This document shows positions 62,666 through 64,000 of a stretch of 64,000 nucleotides of DNA, piece by piece (position 1 is the first letter of the stretch; every line of letters starts with the position of its first letter). Position numbers and translations under genes: made by a program. The notes under the pieces were generated by a model. The model ran no database searches, was not told where the DNA came from, and saw only the letters and a list, made by a program, of their open reading frames with translations. This DNA is from Antedon bifida (Eukaryota > Echinodermata > Crinoidea > Comatulida > Antedonidae): contig OY727103.1 of the NCBI GenBank assembly GCA_963402885.1, positions 10,690,085-10,754,084 on the forward strand. The letters are read 5' to 3'.

Positions 62666-64000
62666 TAGACGTTTTAGACCATTTTGTGCATTTCGATGAA
62701 ACTTTTCAAACAAAAACATCAATGTGCATACAACAGCTTATTATCGCATTTGGAGACGTTTTAGACCATTTTGTGCATTTCGAAAAAACTTTTCACACAA
62801 AAACATCAAAGTGCCTACAATAGCTTAATATCGTATTTGGAGACGTTTTAGACCATTTTGTGCATTTCGATGAAACTTTTCACACAAAAACATAAAAGTG
62901 CATACAATAGCTTAATATCGTATTTGGAGACGTTTTAGACCATTTTGTGCATCTTTATGAAACTTTTCACCCAAAACATAAAAGTGCACAAAATAGCTTC
63001 AAATCGCATTTGGAGACATTTTTGACCAATTTGTGCATTTCGATGAAACTTTTTACACAAAAACAACAAAGTGCATAAAATAGCTTAATATCGTATTTGG
63101 AGACGTTTTAGACCATTTTGTGCATTTCGATGAAACTTTTCAAACAAAAACATCAATGTGCATACAACAGCTTATTATCGCATTTGGAGACGTTTTAGAC
63201 CATTTTGTGCATTTCGAAAAAACTTTTCACACAAAAACATCAAAGTGCATACAATAGCTTAATATCGTATTTGGAGACGTTTTAGACCATTTTGTGCATT
63301 TCGATGAAACTTTTCACACAAAAACATAAAAGTGCATAAAATAGCTTAATATCGTATTTGGAGACGTTTTAGACCATTTTGTGCATTTCGATAAAACTTT
63401 TCACACAAAAACATCAAAGTGCATACAATAGCTTAATATCGTATTTGGAGACGTTTTAGACCATTTTGTGAATTTCAATGAAACTTTTCACACAAAACAA
63501 CAAAGTGCACAAAATAGCTTCAAATCGCATTTGGAGACATTTTTGACCAATTTGTGCATTTCGATGAAACTTTTCACACAAAAACATCAAAGTGCATACA
63601 ATAGCTTAATATCGTATTTGGAGACGTTTTAGACCATTTTGTGCATTTCGATGAAACTTTTCAAACATAAACATCAATGTGCATACAACAGCTTATTATC
63701 GCATTTGGAGACGTTTTAGACCATTTTGTGCATTTCGAAAAAACTTTTCACACAAAAACATCAAAGTGCCTACAATAGCTTAATATCGTATTTGGAGACG
63801 TTTTAGACCATTTTGTGCATTTCGATGAAACTTTTCACACAAAAACATAAAAGTGCATACAATAGCTTAATATCGTATTTGGAGACGTTTTAGACCATTT
63901 TGTGCATCTTTATGAAACTTTTCACCCAAAACATAAAAGTGCACAAAATAGCTTCAAATCGCATTTGGAGACATTTTTGACCAATTTGTGCATTTCGATG
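62666..64000 (+). repeat. 955-bp tandem repeat running off the window
   Basis: Unit 62666-63620 is followed by a second copy starting at 63621 and cut by the window end. GTGCCTACAATAG (62811/63766) and the rare TCTTTATGAAAC (62952/63907) agree at offset 955. One difference seen is CAAACATAAACATC versus CAAACAAAAACATC near 63666/62711. Confidence 0.85.

Larger units (their letters stand above)
35998..64000 (+). repeat. Satellite array B (mainly L monomers)
   Basis: The same satellite family in the opposite orientation, running to the window end. Using GTTTTAGACC as anchor, the first monomers start at 36010, 36097, 36184, 36271, 36349, 36434, 36521 and 36608. Most are therefore 85-87 bp, with one 78-bp S-type. 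S monomers, recognised by AAGTGCTTAAAATCACATTT, are much rarer here than in array A. Common L subtypes end in TTAATATCGTATTTGG, TTCAAATCGCATTTGG or TTATTATCGCATTTGG and recur in shared orders, which marks higher-order structure. No gene or foreign insert was seen in the 28 kb. The array continues beyond the window. Confidence 0.97.

Noticed and set aside
1-64000. CRISPR array
   Set aside because: Repeats are contiguous with no unique spacers, monomers diverge along their whole length, and there are no cas-like genes.
1-64000. CENP-B box or a known centromeric satellite family
   Set aside because: I saw no CENP-B-box-like TTCG....CGGG motif in the monomer. The monomer did not match satellites I can recall, such as the Arabidopsis 178-bp or soybean 91/92-bp repeats, though memory is not a database search.

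Overview
This 64 kb window contains no genes that I can support. It is a continuous tandem satellite-DNA array, roughly 770 copies of an AT-rich monomer (about 32% GC in the consensus I counted). The organism is a eukaryote, and the window is most likely centromeric or pericentromeric heterochromatin. The mix of 77-78 bp and 87-88 bp monomers, with L+S dimers near 165 bp and L+L dimers near 175 bp, fits plant-type centromeric satellites. I do not recognise the family, so species and chromosomal location are inference. I found no rRNA, tRNA, CRISPR, telomere repeat, intact transposon or credible protein-coding gene.

Layout. From 1 to about 36000 (array A) all monomers point one way, reading GGTCTAAAACGTCTCC on the given strand. 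From about 36000 to 64000 (array B) all point the other way, reading GGAGACGTTTTAGACC. The switch is a sharp breakpoint inside a monomer, at 35998-36000, and forms a 40-bp perfect inverted repeat around an 18-nt spacer. The halves also differ in content. Array A is rich in short (S) monomers and in a long (L) variant carrying GTTAAC. Array B is mostly L monomers, with few S monomers and only four GTTAAC copies that I found.

Higher-order structure. Both arrays are mosaics of block duplications: tandem units of 671, 1668 and 2805 bp in A; 173, 1185, 771, 3617 and 955 bp in B; and dispersed copies at offsets of 2.9, 4.2, 13.2 and 20.1 kb (A) and 4.2, 4.6, 14.5 and 15.3 kb (B). The 1185-bp and 3617-bp duplications agree at every diagnostic variant I compared, so they are either very recent or assembly artefacts. 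The only sequence foreign to the satellite is a 56-nt segment at 28581-28636, present in one of five related copies of its block.

Coordinates of duplicated blocks were worked out by hand from shared variants. Offsets are exact at the markers checked; outer limits may be off by some tens of bases. By convention, '+' means the monomer reads GTTTTAGACC on the given strand.
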